From Rhodoferax sp. (GTDB lineage: Bacteria; Pseudomonadota; Gammaproteobacteria; Burkholderiales; Burkholderiaceae_C), in assembly GCA_024236015.1 (NCBI GenBank), contig JACKLK010000009.1:124001-188000 (forward strand): a stretch of DNA of 64,000 nt, written 5' to 3'. This document shows, piece by piece, positions 44,463 to 52,605 of this stretch; the stretch's first letter is position 1, and each line of letters begins with the position of its first letter. The position numbers and the translations under genes are program-made. The notes under the pieces were generated by a model. The model searched no databases. It was not told the DNA's origin and saw only the letters and a program-made list of their open reading frames with translations.

Positions 44463-44484
44463 GGCCTGCCGCATGCGGCAGGCC
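44463..44484 (+). promoter_or_regulatory. Perfect 22-bp palindrome between the VOC genes
   Basis: GGCCTGCCGCA and its exact complement form a 22-base palindrome three bases after the first VOC stop and 20 bases before the next ATG; as RNA it gives a 9-bp GC stem with a CATG loop. TTGCC follows, not a T run. It could stabilise or partly end the importer mRNA, or act as a protein site. Confidence 0.5.
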
Positions 44485-44504
44485 TTGCCATGAAGGAGAA
44501 CACC

Positions 44505-45029
44505 ATGCCCGATCCCGTAGCTGTCCATGGCCTGCACCATGTGGCCTACCGTTGCCGCGATGCCGAGGAGACCCGGCATTTCTATGAAGACCTGCTCGGT
44601 CTGCCACTGGTGCACGTGGTGCGCGCCGACGCGGTCGAAAGCACCGGCGAGGCCTGCCCGTTCATCCACCTGTTCTTCGAGATGACCGACGGCAGTTGCG
44701 TCGCGTTCTTCGACCTGGGCGACAACACCGCGGCCGAGCCGTCGCCGAACACCCCGCGCTGGGTCAACCACCTGGCCCTGCGCGTGGGCTCCCAGGCCGA
44801 GGTCGACCAGGCCCGGCAACGGCTGGTCGATGCCGGTGTCGACGTGATCGGGCCGGTGTCGCACGATGGTTTCGTGCATTCGATCTATTTCTTCGACCCG
44901 AACGGCATCCGGCTCGAACTGACCCTGACCATGTCCGACGCGCAGGAGTTGCAGGCCTTCAAGGACGAGGCCCATGCGGCCTGCGCCGCCTGGACCGCCG
45001 AGAAGAACCGTCGCCTGGCGACCCACTGA
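44505..45029 (+). CDS. VOC family protein, second copy
   Basis: A 174-residue VOC protein. HGLHHVAYRCRDAEETRHFYEDLLGLPLV begins the first module and HSIYFFDPNGIRLELT ends the second, with metal ligands His and Glu. It resembles its upstream neighbour in order and motifs but is clearly diverged, so the pair may be an old duplication with different substrates. The ATG at 44505 was chosen because AAGGAGA lies ten bases ahead; an ATG at 44490 would place the ribosome site inside the gene. Confidence 0.88.
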   Translation: MPDPVAVHGLHHVAYRCRDAEETRHFYEDLLGLPLVHVVRADAVESTGEACPFIHLFFEMTDGSCVAFFDLGDNTAAEPSPNTPRWVNHLALRVGSQAEVDQARQRLVDAGVDVIGPVSHDGFVHSIYFFDPNGIRLELTLTMSDAQELQAFKDEAHAACAAWTAEKNRRLATH

Positions 45030-45066
45030 CGCATTGCAACGACCACCACCGACAGGAGCCCCGCTG

Positions 45067-46245
45067 ATGGCAGACACATCGATCCGATACGAGGTGCAAC
45101 CCGAATGGGTACACGTGAAATACGCCGAGACCAGCCAGTTCAAGGAGGTCTACGGTTTTGCCGGCAACCAGGGCGTCATCAACCTGGAAGGGATCCGGTA
45201 CCTGCCCAAGGGCCGGCCGTCGGACACCTTGCTGATCTACATGCACCCGGCCTCCACACTGCAGTTGCTGCCGATGCCGCGCGCGATGGCCGAACGCGGC
45301 GTGCATGTGTTGTGCGCCGGCAGCCGGTATGCGCGCAACGACACGGCGCTGATCATGGAGAACGTGGTCGTGGACTTGGGCGCCTATGTGCGCCATGCGC
45401 GCGAGGTCTGGCGCTACAAGACCATCGTCATTGCCGGCTGGTCGGGCGGCGGTTCGCTCTCGTTGTTCTACCAGGCGCAGGCCGAGAAACCGTCCGTCAC
45501 CCACACGCCGGCGGGCGACCCCTGCCACATCGTGCAAGCCGGGCTGCAGCCGGCCGACGCCTTCATCTTCCAGGCCGCCCATGTGTCCCGTGCCGTGGTG
45601 CTGTCGGACTGGATCGATCCCAGCGTGCTCGACGAGAACGATCCGGACCGGCGCGACCCGGAGCTGGACCTGTACCACCCGGACAACAAGCCGCCGTATT
45701 CGGCCGCGTTCCTGCAGCGCTTCCGCGCCGCCCAGCTGGCACGCATCCGCCGGCGCACGGCATGGGTGCGCGAGGTGCTCGAACGCCTGCGCAAGCAGGG
45801 CGGGCTGGAGATGGAGCGTGGCTTCGTGACCCACCGCACCATGGCCGAGCCGCGTTTCCTGGACGCCAGCATCGATCCCAACGACCGGCCGATCGGCACC
45901 TGCTTCATGGGCAATCCGGAGACGGTCAACACCGGGCCGGTCGGCTCCGCGCGGTTCTCCACGCTGCGCTCGTGGTTGTCGCAATGGTCGCCGGACGACA
46001 CCCACGCCCATGGCGAGAAATGTGCGGCGCAGATCACGGTGCCGATGCTGGCCATCGAGCACAGCGCCGACGACGCGGTGCCGCAGCCCCATACCCGGCG
46101 CATCTTCGAGGCCTGTGCCAGCGCCGACAAGACCATGGAATGCATCCGGGGCGCGACTCACTATTTTTCCGGCCAGCCCGAACTGCTCGACCAGGCGGCC
46201 CGGATGTGCATCGACTGGATGCAAGAGCGCCGCCTGCTCGAGTGA
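45067..46245 (+). CDS. Alpha/beta hydrolase
   Basis: A 392-residue alpha/beta hydrolase without signal peptide. The nucleophile elbow reads GWSGGGS with Ser near residue 126, IYMHPAS is the oxyanion strand and GATHYFSGQ near the C-terminus supplies the catalytic His; IEHSADDAVPQPHTRRI holds the acid. A long insertion (about residues 170-290) forms a cap. GACAGGAG precedes the ATG. As the last gene of the run that starts with ring-cleavage and importer genes it may hydrolyse an ester or a C-C bond of the imported compound. Confidence 0.85.
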   Translation: MADTSIRYEVQPEWVHVKYAETSQFKEVYGFAGNQGVINLEGIRYLPKGRPSDTLLIYMHPASTLQLLPMPRAMAERGVHVLCAGSRYARNDTALIMENVVVDLGAYVRHAREVWRYKTIVIAGWSGGGSLSLFYQAQAEKPSVTHTPAGDPCHIVQAGLQPADAFIFQAAHVSRAVVLSDWIDPSVLDENDPDRRDPELDLYHPDNKPPYSAAFLQRFRAAQLARIRRRTAWVREVLERLRKQGGLEMERGFVTHRTMAEPRFLDASIDPNDRPIGTCFMGNPETVNTGPVGSARFSTLRSWLSQWSPDDTHAHGEKCAAQITVPMLAIEHSADDAVPQPHTRRIFEACASADKTMECIRGATHYFSGQPELLDQAARMCIDWMQERRLLE

Positions 46246-46286
46246 CGGCGGCGCGGGTGACGGCGGCGCGAGTGACGGCGGCGCGG
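46242..46286. repeat. Three tandem 15-bp repeats
   Basis: Three head-to-tail copies of GTGACGGCGGCGCGG (the middle copy ends in A) start within the hydrolase stop codon and end four bases before the MarR stop. Each copy contains TGA in the hydrolase frame, so the gene has a triple stop. Likely slippage-generated. Confidence 0.9.
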
Positions 46287-46289
46287 ATG

Positions 46290-46865
46290 TCAGGCCACGG
46301 GCCCGGCACTGCTTCGCTTGTTCGACTCCGCCGGGCCGGTCCTGCCGCGCCGCGGCTTGCGGGGCCGGGGCTCCGGTTCCGGCAACTGGCCGATCTCGTC
46401 CTGCGCCAGGTTGGCGATCATGGCCAGCAAGACCTTGCGCGTGGTGGCCAGGTCGCGCGCCGACACGCCGGCGGTGCTGATCAGGTTGGTGTCTTCGGCC
46501 AGCGGAACGAGGTGCTCCTTCAGGTCGCGGCCGGCATCGGTCAGGAATACGTAGACGTTCTTGCGGTTGGTCGGCAACTGGCGCCGGCTGACGTAGCCCA
46601 GGCTTTCCATCGCCTTCATCGCGGCGAAGGTGGTCGGCTCCATCACGCCGGCGCGTTCGCTCAGCTCCCGTTGCGTCAGCCCGTCGGACTCCCACAGGAT
46701 GCGCAGAAAGGACCAGTGGCCGAACGGCACGCCATGGGGCGCCAGCCGGATCTGCAGGGCGCGCCGGAAGGCACGCTCGGTGTCGCGGATCAGGTGGGCC
46801 AGGCGGTCGTTGGGTACGGCCTCGCGCCAGTGGCGAAGAATGTCCTGGGTCTGGTGGTGTGGCAT
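46290..46865 (-). CDS. MarR family transcriptional regulator
   Basis: A 191-residue MarR protein with winged HTH at about residues 50-115 (LTQRELSERAGVMEPTTFAAMKAME and the wing SRRQLPTNRKNVYVFLT) and a basic, proline-rich tail. It is the third gene of a minus-strand operon after the oxygenase reductase and dihydrodiol dehydrogenase genes. The divergent promoter at the head of this operon carries CTTAG-CCAT-CTAAG, a MarR-style palindrome, so it probably represses both arms of the phthalate-like module, including itself, until a substrate or CoA ester binds. Confidence 0.9.
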   Translation of the reverse strand: MPHHQTQDILRHWREAVPNDRLAHLIRDTERAFRRALQIRLAPHGVPFGHWSFLRILWESDGLTQRELSERAGVMEPTTFAAMKAMESLGYVSRRQLPTNRKNVYVFLTDAGRDLKEHLVPLAEDTNLISTAGVSARDLATTRKVLLAMIANLAQDEIGQLPEPEPRPRKPRRGRTGPAESNKRSSAGPVA

Positions 46866-46890
46866 CGGCGGGGCTCGGCTGGGGGTGCGG

Positions 46891-48084
46891 TCAGCGCCCG
46901 GGCAGGCCGGTCTGCAATCGCAGGGTCTGGGGGGCGCGGCTGGCGGCAGAGGCCAATAATGCCAGACAGACCTCGGTCGTGGCGCGGGCCCAGGCGCCGC
47001 TGTGCAGTGCCGGCCGGTCGTGTACCAGCACGTCGACGAGTTCGTCGATGACCTCGCTGCGCGGCACCGCGGGATCGGGCAAGGCCTCGAAGCGGCGCTG
47101 CGTGTCGGCGCTGATCTCGACGCCGGTCGGCGTGGGGCGCAGGTCCGCCTTCTCGCAGCTCACGATGATCGGCCCGAAATGCTGGTGCCGGAGCCGCTGG
47201 CCGGGCTCCGGCGGCCGGTAGAGATCCCCACCGTAGTTGCGCCGGGCCTTGAGCAGGCTTTCCTGTCCGTCGCCCGCGAGCGCGGCGAGCCGCTTGCGCG
47301 CCGCCGCGTAGTCCTGCTCGCTCCTGGCCTGTCCGAGCTCGCCGGTCTGGTCCATCCAGCTGTCGCTGTCGAAGTGGCCGTACCCGCTGTAGCTTGCACT
47401 GGCGATGACGCCGTCCTCGAAGTCCAGCAGGGCCTGGTAGGCGCCTTCGGTGGGGCGGGTCGGGTCCCAGGCACCGGTGTGGGCAAACACGCTGCGCACC
47501 CGGCCGCCGCCGAGCAGGCGCAGGATGTCGACCTGGTGCGTGGCCTGGCTGTGGATGACCCCGCCGCCGGCCGCGGTGTCCAACTCTTCGGGCCGCCTGG
47601 GCCGGTACAGGAAGTCGGTGAAGTTCAGCGCCGTCAGCATGCGCACGGCGCCGAAGGCACCGCTGTCGATCAGCGCACGGGTGCGCAGCACGGGCGCATT
47701 GAAGCTGTGGCTGTGCCCGACGATCATCGCCACGCCGGCGGCCTCGGTGGCCGCGATCATCGCATCGCACTGCGCCAGCGAGATCGCCATCGGTTTTTCC
47801 ACCAGCACGTGCTTGCCGTGGGCCGCAGCGAGTGCCACGTGTTCGGCGTGGAACTGGTGGGGCGTTGCGACATAGACCACCTGCACGGACGGATCGGCGC
47901 ACAGGGCCTCGATGGTGGCGTGGGTCGGCGCGCCGAAGTCGTGTTCGAACCGGGCGCGCGCCGGCGCCAGCGGATCCGCGGCGGCGACCAGCCGGATACG
48001 CGGGTCCTGCGTGAACGTGGGCAGCATCAGCGTGAAGGCCCGGCCCAGGCCGGCCACGCCGATGCGCAGGGGCGCGTGCGGCAT
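46891..48084 (-). CDS. Gfo/Idh/MocA oxidoreductase, probable cis-dihydrodiol dehydrogenase
   Basis: A 397-residue NAD-dependent dehydrogenase. The Rossmann motif is GVAGLGRAF, and the catalytic Lys lies in VLVEKPM (near residue 97); GGGVIHSQATHQVDILRLLGGG is the substrate-side motif. The family includes phthalate 4,5-cis-dihydrodiol dehydrogenase, and the context (reductase upstream, Rieske oxygenase and 4,5-dihydroxyphthalate decarboxylase homologues divergent) makes that role the best reading. The ATG at 48084 overlaps the reductase stop by one base (TGATG). Confidence 0.88.
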   Translation of the reverse strand: MPHAPLRIGVAGLGRAFTLMLPTFTQDPRIRLVAAADPLAPARARFEHDFGAPTHATIEALCADPSVQVVYVATPHQFHAEHVALAAAHGKHVLVEKPMAISLAQCDAMIAATEAAGVAMIVGHSHSFNAPVLRTRALIDSGAFGAVRMLTALNFTDFLYRPRRPEELDTAAGGGVIHSQATHQVDILRLLGGGRVRSVFAHTGAWDPTRPTEGAYQALLDFEDGVIASASYSGYGHFDSDSWMDQTGELGQARSEQDYAAARKRLAALAGDGQESLLKARRNYGGDLYRPPEPGQRLRHQHFGPIIVSCEKADLRPTPTGVEISADTQRRFEALPDPAVPRSEVIDELVDVLVHDRPALHSGAWARATTEVCLALLASAASRAPQTLRLQTGLPGR

Positions 48085-49067
48085 CACAGGTCCAGCACCA
48101 GTTCGCCGCCGCAGCCGCGCGACACGCAGACCATGATATGCGAGGACTTCTCGTCGTCGAGCAGCACCATGTCGCGGTGCTCGACCTCGCCGGAGATCAG
48201 CCCGGTGCGGCACGAGCCGCAGGTGCCGCTTTCGCAGGAGCTCGGCACCGTGTGGCCGCCGGCGCGCAGCGCCTCCAGGATGCTCTGGTCGGCCGACACC
48301 GGCACCGTGGTGCCGCTGCGCGCGAGCCGCACTGTGAACGGCACATTGGCCGCGAACGTGTTGGCGTCGACGCCGAAGCTCTCGAAATGGATGGCTTCGG
48401 TGGGCCAGTGGCCCGACATGTCAGCCACCGACTCCATCAGTCCGCGCGGGCCGCAGCAATAGACCTGGGCCCGGCCGGGGGTCTCGAACTCCGGCCACAG
48501 GTCGATCGCCTGGTCGAGGTCGCCGTGGTCGTGGTGCAGCTGCACCAGGCCATCGAATTCGGTCTGCAGCAACTCGCGGAACGCGGTGCAGGCTTCGTCG
48601 CGGGTGCAGTAGATGAGCCGGAAGCGGGCGCGGCCACTGCGGCGCAGCTCGCGCATCATCGACAGGATGGGCGTGATGCCGATACCGCCGGCGATGAACA
48701 GGAATTCATCGGCGCGCGGGTGCAGCGCGAAATTGTTGCGCGGCACGCTGACGGCGAGCAGGTCGCCGACGTTCACGTCATCGGCCATGCTGATCGAGCC
48801 GCCACGGCCATGGGCATCGCGCTTGACCGCGAACTGGTAGTGGTCGGTCTCGGCCGGGTCCGAACACAACGAGTAGTTGCGCCGCGCACCGGCCGGCGTT
48901 TGCACCGTCAGGTGCGAGCCCGCGGTGAACGGTGGCAGCTCCCGGCCTTGCGGATGGCGCAGCTCGAAGCACCAGATGTCGGTGGCGACCTGCGTCTTGC
49001 CGACGACGTTCAGGTCCATGAAGGGCGGCTCGGGCGATCCGGGCGGCGGCGTGGCGGTGAGGTTCAA
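48084..49067 (-). CDS. Phthalate dioxygenase reductase-family (PDR/VanB) oxidoreductase
   Basis: A 327-residue iron-sulfur flavoprotein: FMN domain with RRNYSLCSDP, NAD domain with AGGIGITPILSM, and a C-terminal plant-type 2Fe-2S ferredoxin with four cysteines in CESGTCGSC and the later MVCVS. It passes electrons from NADH to a Rieske oxygenase. A TTG start at 49067 is proposed because CAGGGGACACCGC precedes it, nearly the same leader end (AGGGGACACAGC) as the divergent oxygenase gene; ATGs at 49139 and 49019 lack ribosome sites, and the former would run coding through the promoter palindrome. Confidence 0.9.
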   Translation of the reverse strand: MNLTATPPPGSPEPPFMDLNVVGKTQVATDIWCFELRHPQGRELPPFTAGSHLTVQTPAGARRNYSLCSDPAETDHYQFAVKRDAHGRGGSISMADDVNVGDLLAVSVPRNNFALHPRADEFLFIAGGIGITPILSMMRELRRSGRARFRLIYCTRDEACTAFRELLQTEFDGLVQLHHDHGDLDQAIDLWPEFETPGRAQVYCCGPRGLMESVADMSGHWPTEAIHFESFGVDANTFAANVPFTVRLARSGTTVPVSADQSILEALRAGGHTVPSSCESGTCGSCRTGLISGEVEHRDMVLLDDEKSSHIMVCVSRGCGGELVLDL

Positions 49068-49103
49068 GCGGTGTCCCCTGGGTTGACCGGCATCAAAAAA
49101 GGC

Positions 49104-49144
49104 TTGACAAGCCGGTGTGTCGGAAATAATCTTAGCCATCTAAG
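49104..49144 (+). promoter_or_regulatory. Divergent promoter with MarR-type operator
   Basis: TTGACA at 49104-49109 is a perfect -35 for the oxygenase gene; AATAAT at 49125-49130 (spacing 15) or TAATCT at 49127-49132 (spacing 17) can serve as -10. Overlapping this is the perfect palindrome CTTAG-CCAT-CTAAG (49131-49144). A repressor bound here would block the oxygenase promoter and probably the divergent reductase promoter. The MarR protein at 46290 is the obvious candidate. Confidence 0.65.
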
Positions 49145-49193
49145 CAAAAATGTGCAAGTTCGTTGATCCGGATCAGATGCGAGGGGACACAGC

Positions 49194-50516
49194 ATGATGA
49201 CGAGTGAAGAGAACGACCTGTTGTGCCGGGTCGAGGGCCAGGCGCCCATGGGGCAGCTGATGCGCCGGCACTGGACGCCGGTGTGCCTGGTCGAGGAAGT
49301 GCCGGAGCCCGACGGCAAGCCGGTGCGGGCCCGGTTGTTCGGCGAGGACCTGGTCGTGTTCCGCGACACCGAGGGCCGGGTCGGCGTGATGGACGAATAT
49401 TGCCCGCACCGGCGCGCATCGCTGGTGTTCGGGCGCAACGAGAACTGCGGCCTGCGCTGCCTGTACCACGGCTGGAAGATGGACGTGCACGGCAACGTGC
49501 TGGAGATGGTGTCCGAACCGGCCGCCAGCGGCATGGCGCAAAAGGTCAAGCACAAGGCCTACCCGACCCACGAATGGGGCGGTTTCGTCTGGGCCTACAT
49601 GGGGCCGGCCGACACCCAGCCGGAATTCCGGCCGCCGGCCTGGGCACCGCATGCCGAGGTGCGGGTGACGATCGCCAAGGCCATCGTTCCCTGCAACTGG
49701 GCGCAGATCCTCGAAGGGGCCATCGACTCGGCGCACAGCTCCAGCCTGCATTCGTCCGACATGGTTCCGGCGCGCGTGGACAGCGCCAAGGCCACCGACT
49801 CGATGTGGTTGCGTCCGTCCACCGACAAGGCGCCGCGCATGCAGGTCGAACGTACGCCCTACGGTTTCCGGTATGCGGCGATCCGCCGGCCGATCAAGGA
49901 TGCGGCGAAGACCGACTATGTGCGCTCGACGGTGTTCGTCGCGCCGGCGGCCGCGCTGATACCGCCCAACAACCTGTACAACGTTGCGAACATCAACGTG
50001 CCGATGGACGACACGAACACGGCGTTCTACTTCATGGCCTGGGGCCACCCGGACCAGACCCCCGACACCGATACCTGGCGCAAGTTCCTGGGCCAGCAGC
50101 TCGGTGTCGACCTCGACGAGACCTATCGCCCGCTGCGCAACCGCGACAACATGTTCTGGCAGGACCGTGCGGCGATGAAGGCGGGCAACTTCACCGGCAT
50201 CACCGGTTTCCCGAACCAGGACATCGCGATGTGGGTCACGATGGGCGCCATTGCCGACCGTACCCATGACCGCCTGGGCGCCAGCGACCTGGCCATCGTC
50301 GAGTTCCGCAAGCAGATGCTCGAGGCGGTGCGCGCGTTCCAGGCGGGTGCGCCGGCGATCGGCACCGGCGACGCGGCCATCCCGCCGTCGGTGTGCTCCT
50401 TCCAGGCCATCGTGCCCAAGACGACCGACTGGCGTTCGTTCGACGCGAAGCCGGTCTGGGACGGCGCCGAACCCGCGCTCGAACCCTCGTATTCGACGTC
50501 CGCCACCGACTCCTGA
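49194..50516 (+). CDS. Rieske aromatic ring-hydroxylating dioxygenase, alpha subunit (phthalate dioxygenase type)
   Basis: A 440-residue oxygenase. The Rieske cluster ligands are C70/H72 (CPHR) and C89/H92 (CLYHGW). The mononuclear iron site is visible as IDSAHSSSLH, giving His and His with a bridging Asp just before. The type, with no beta subunit gene and a PDR-type reductase divergent, matches phthalate 4,5-dioxygenase and related carboxylate-directed oxygenases. It should form a cis-dihydrodiol from an aromatic acid with O2. GAGGGGAC precedes the ATG; a second ATG follows immediately. Confidence 0.92.
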   Translation: MMTSEENDLLCRVEGQAPMGQLMRRHWTPVCLVEEVPEPDGKPVRARLFGEDLVVFRDTEGRVGVMDEYCPHRRASLVFGRNENCGLRCLYHGWKMDVHGNVLEMVSEPAASGMAQKVKHKAYPTHEWGGFVWAYMGPADTQPEFRPPAWAPHAEVRVTIAKAIVPCNWAQILEGAIDSAHSSSLHSSDMVPARVDSAKATDSMWLRPSTDKAPRMQVERTPYGFRYAAIRRPIKDAAKTDYVRSTVFVAPAAALIPPNNLYNVANINVPMDDTNTAFYFMAWGHPDQTPDTDTWRKFLGQQLGVDLDETYRPLRNRDNMFWQDRAAMKAGNFTGITGFPNQDIAMWVTMGAIADRTHDRLGASDLAIVEFRKQMLEAVRAFQAGAPAIGTGDAAIPPSVCSFQAIVPKTTDWRSFDAKPVWDGAEPALEPSYSTSATDS

Positions 50517-50589
50517 TCTCGCGTTGCCGGTTCGACGGGCCGGCCCTGCGTTTGCCCCGTCGCATTCTTCCAACTACCAGGAAACAAAG

Positions 50590-51573
50590 ATGTCTGCTCG
50601 CCGTCGTACCGTTCTCGCGACCACCGTGTTCGCCGCCTGTCTGGCCTTGCCGATGTTCGCGCAGGCGCAGTCCGCGTATCCCAACCGCGCCATCAAGTTC
50701 GTCGTGCCGTATTCGGCCGGGGGCCTGCCGGACACGGTGGCGCGCATCTTCGCGCAGCGGCTGCAGGATCGGCTCGGCCAGTCCGTCGTCGTCGACAACA
50801 AGCCGGGCGCCAACGGTGTCGTGGCGGCCAGCGCGCTGGCGTCGTCGCCCGCCGACGGCTACACCTTTCTGGTCACCGACGGGTCGATGTTCTCGATCAA
50901 TCCGGCCATCTACAAGAACCTGAGCTATGAATACAAGCGCGACTTCGTGCCGGTGTCGCTGGCCGCGCGTGCGCCCCTGTACCTGGCGGTGCATCCGAAG
51001 ACCGGCGTCCATACGCTGCAGGAATTCGTGGCGTTGGCCAAGGCCAGGCCCGGCGTTCTGAACTACGGCTCGTCGGGCATCGGCAGCTCGCACCACCTGA
51101 CGATGGAGGCGATGAAGGCGTCGCTGGGCATCGACGTCACGCACGTGCCGTTCAAGGGTTCGAGCCAGTCGGTGCCGGCCCTGATCGGCGGTCAGGTGGA
51201 TGTTGCGTTCTCGGCGCTGCCGTCCTTGTCGGGATTCGTCAAGGGTGGCAAGGTCAAGCTGCTGGCGACCAATGGCGCCAAGCGTTCGGCGCACGAGCCC
51301 GACGTGCCGGCCATCGCCGAGATGGTTCCGGGCTTCGACTTCGCCGTCGTCGTCGGCGTGCTGGCCGCCAACGGGACGCCGCAGGCCGCGATCGACCGCA
51401 TCGCTGCGGAAATGGAAGCGGTGGCGAAGATGCCCGACACGATACAGGTGCTGGCCAATGCCGGCGTGGAATCCGTCGGCAGCAAGCCGGCCGAATACGG
51501 AAAGGCCATTCTGGACGAGAACGAACGACTGGCCAAGGCGATCAAGGCCGCCGGCATCAAGCAACAGGAATGA
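50590..51573 (+). CDS. Tripartite tricarboxylate transporter (Bug) substrate-binding protein
   Basis: A 327-residue Bug-type periplasmic receptor. The signal peptide ends at AQAQS (near residue 27); then come YPNRAIKFVVPYSAGG, the NKPGANG loop and the NYGSSGIGSSHHLTMEAMK segment that contacts a carboxylate ligand. No TctA or TctB membrane gene is adjacent, so it is an orphan receptor, as is common for this family in Burkholderiales. Placed between the oxygenase and the decarboxylase homologue, it probably captures phthalate or a similar aromatic diacid. Confidence 0.93.
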   Translation: MSARRRTVLATTVFAACLALPMFAQAQSAYPNRAIKFVVPYSAGGLPDTVARIFAQRLQDRLGQSVVVDNKPGANGVVAASALASSPADGYTFLVTDGSMFSINPAIYKNLSYEYKRDFVPVSLAARAPLYLAVHPKTGVHTLQEFVALAKARPGVLNYGSSGIGSSHHLTMEAMKASLGIDVTHVPFKGSSQSVPALIGGQVDVAFSALPSLSGFVKGGKVKLLATNGAKRSAHEPDVPAIAEMVPGFDFAVVVGVLAANGTPQAAIDRIAAEMEAVAKMPDTIQVLANAGVESVGSKPAEYGKAILDENERLAKAIKAAGIKQQE

Positions 51574-51579
51574 CGACGC

Positions 51580-52572
51580 ATGTCCCGACTCAAACTCACT
51601 TTCGGCTGCTGGAACTATGACCGCACGCGCGCGCTGATGGATGGCAGCGTCGTGCCCGACGGCATCGACCTCAACTACCTCGACATGCCGGTGGAGGAAA
51701 CCTTCTTTCGCATGTTGCGGCACAAGGAGTTCGATGTCGCCGAGTTGTCGCTGTCCTCGTATTCGGTGTCGGTGTCCAAGCCCGAGCGTCCGTTTGTCGC
51801 GATACCGGTGTTTCCGTCGCGTTTCTTCCGCCACTCGTGCATCTACGTCAATGCCGACTCCGGCATCCGTACGGCCAAGGACCTGATCGGCAAGCGGGTG
51901 GGCAACCCGGAATACCAGATGACGGCGCCGGTGTGGATCCGCGGCATCCTGTCGGACCACTACGGCGTGCCGGTGGACAGCGTGACCTATTTCACCGGCG
52001 GCGAAGAAGAGCCGGGGCGTTCCGAGAAGGTGGCACTGGATCTGCCGCCCAACATCAAGGTGCAGCCGATCGGGCCGACCCAGACCTTGTCGCAGATGCT
52101 GCGCGACGGCGAGATCGACGCCTTGTACACCGCCCGCATGCCGTCGAGTTTTCTGAACGGCGGCGGCAAGGTCAAGCGCCTGTTCGAGGACTACGAGCAG
52201 GTCGAGCGCGACTATTTCAAGGAGACCGGCCTGTTCCCGATCATGCACACCGTGGCCATGCGCCGCGACGTGTACGAGGCCAACCGCTGGATCGCGCAGT
52301 CGCTGATGAAGGCCTTCAACGAGGCGCAGCGCCGCGCCTACGCCGATCTGTACGAGACCGCCGCGCTCAAGACCATGCTGCCGTGGCTGACCGCGCATGT
52401 CGAGCAGGCCCGCCGCGAGATGGGTGACGACTACTGGCCCTACGGCTTCGAGAAAAACGAGGCGGTGCTGCGCACCTTTTTGCGCTACCACCACGAGCAG
52501 GGGCTGTCCAAGCGCCTGCTCGAGCCGCGCGAACTGTTCGCCCCCGAGGCGCTGGAGGCATTCAAGATCTGA
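51580..52572 (+). CDS. 4,5-dihydroxyphthalate decarboxylase homologue
   Basis: A 330-residue protein with a periplasmic-binding-protein-like fold but no signal peptide. SCIYVNADSGIRTAKDLIGKRVG, PEYQMTAPVWIRGIL and the FTGGEEEPGRSEK segment match 4,5-dihydroxyphthalate decarboxylases (Pht5 type), although such proteins are often mislabelled as ABC binding proteins. It would convert the diol product of the module to protocatechuate. It follows the Bug gene by six bases. Absence of a secretion signal supports a cytoplasmic enzyme. Confidence 0.85.
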   Translation: MSRLKLTFGCWNYDRTRALMDGSVVPDGIDLNYLDMPVEETFFRMLRHKEFDVAELSLSSYSVSVSKPERPFVAIPVFPSRFFRHSCIYVNADSGIRTAKDLIGKRVGNPEYQMTAPVWIRGILSDHYGVPVDSVTYFTGGEEEPGRSEKVALDLPPNIKVQPIGPTQTLSQMLRDGEIDALYTARMPSSFLNGGGKVKRLFEDYEQVERDYFKETGLFPIMHTVAMRRDVYEANRWIAQSLMKAFNEAQRRAYADLYETAALKTMLPWLTAHVEQARREMGDDYWPYGFEKNEAVLRTFLRYHHEQGLSKRLLEPRELFAPEALEAFKI

Positions 52573-52605
52573 TGCGGGCGGCAGCCCGCCTGGCCGCGGC
52601 GCCGC

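Noticed and set aside
51580..52572. ABC transporter substrate-binding protein
   Set aside because: The fold is related, but there is no signal peptide and the sequence motifs and neighbours match 4,5-dihydroxyphthalate decarboxylase.
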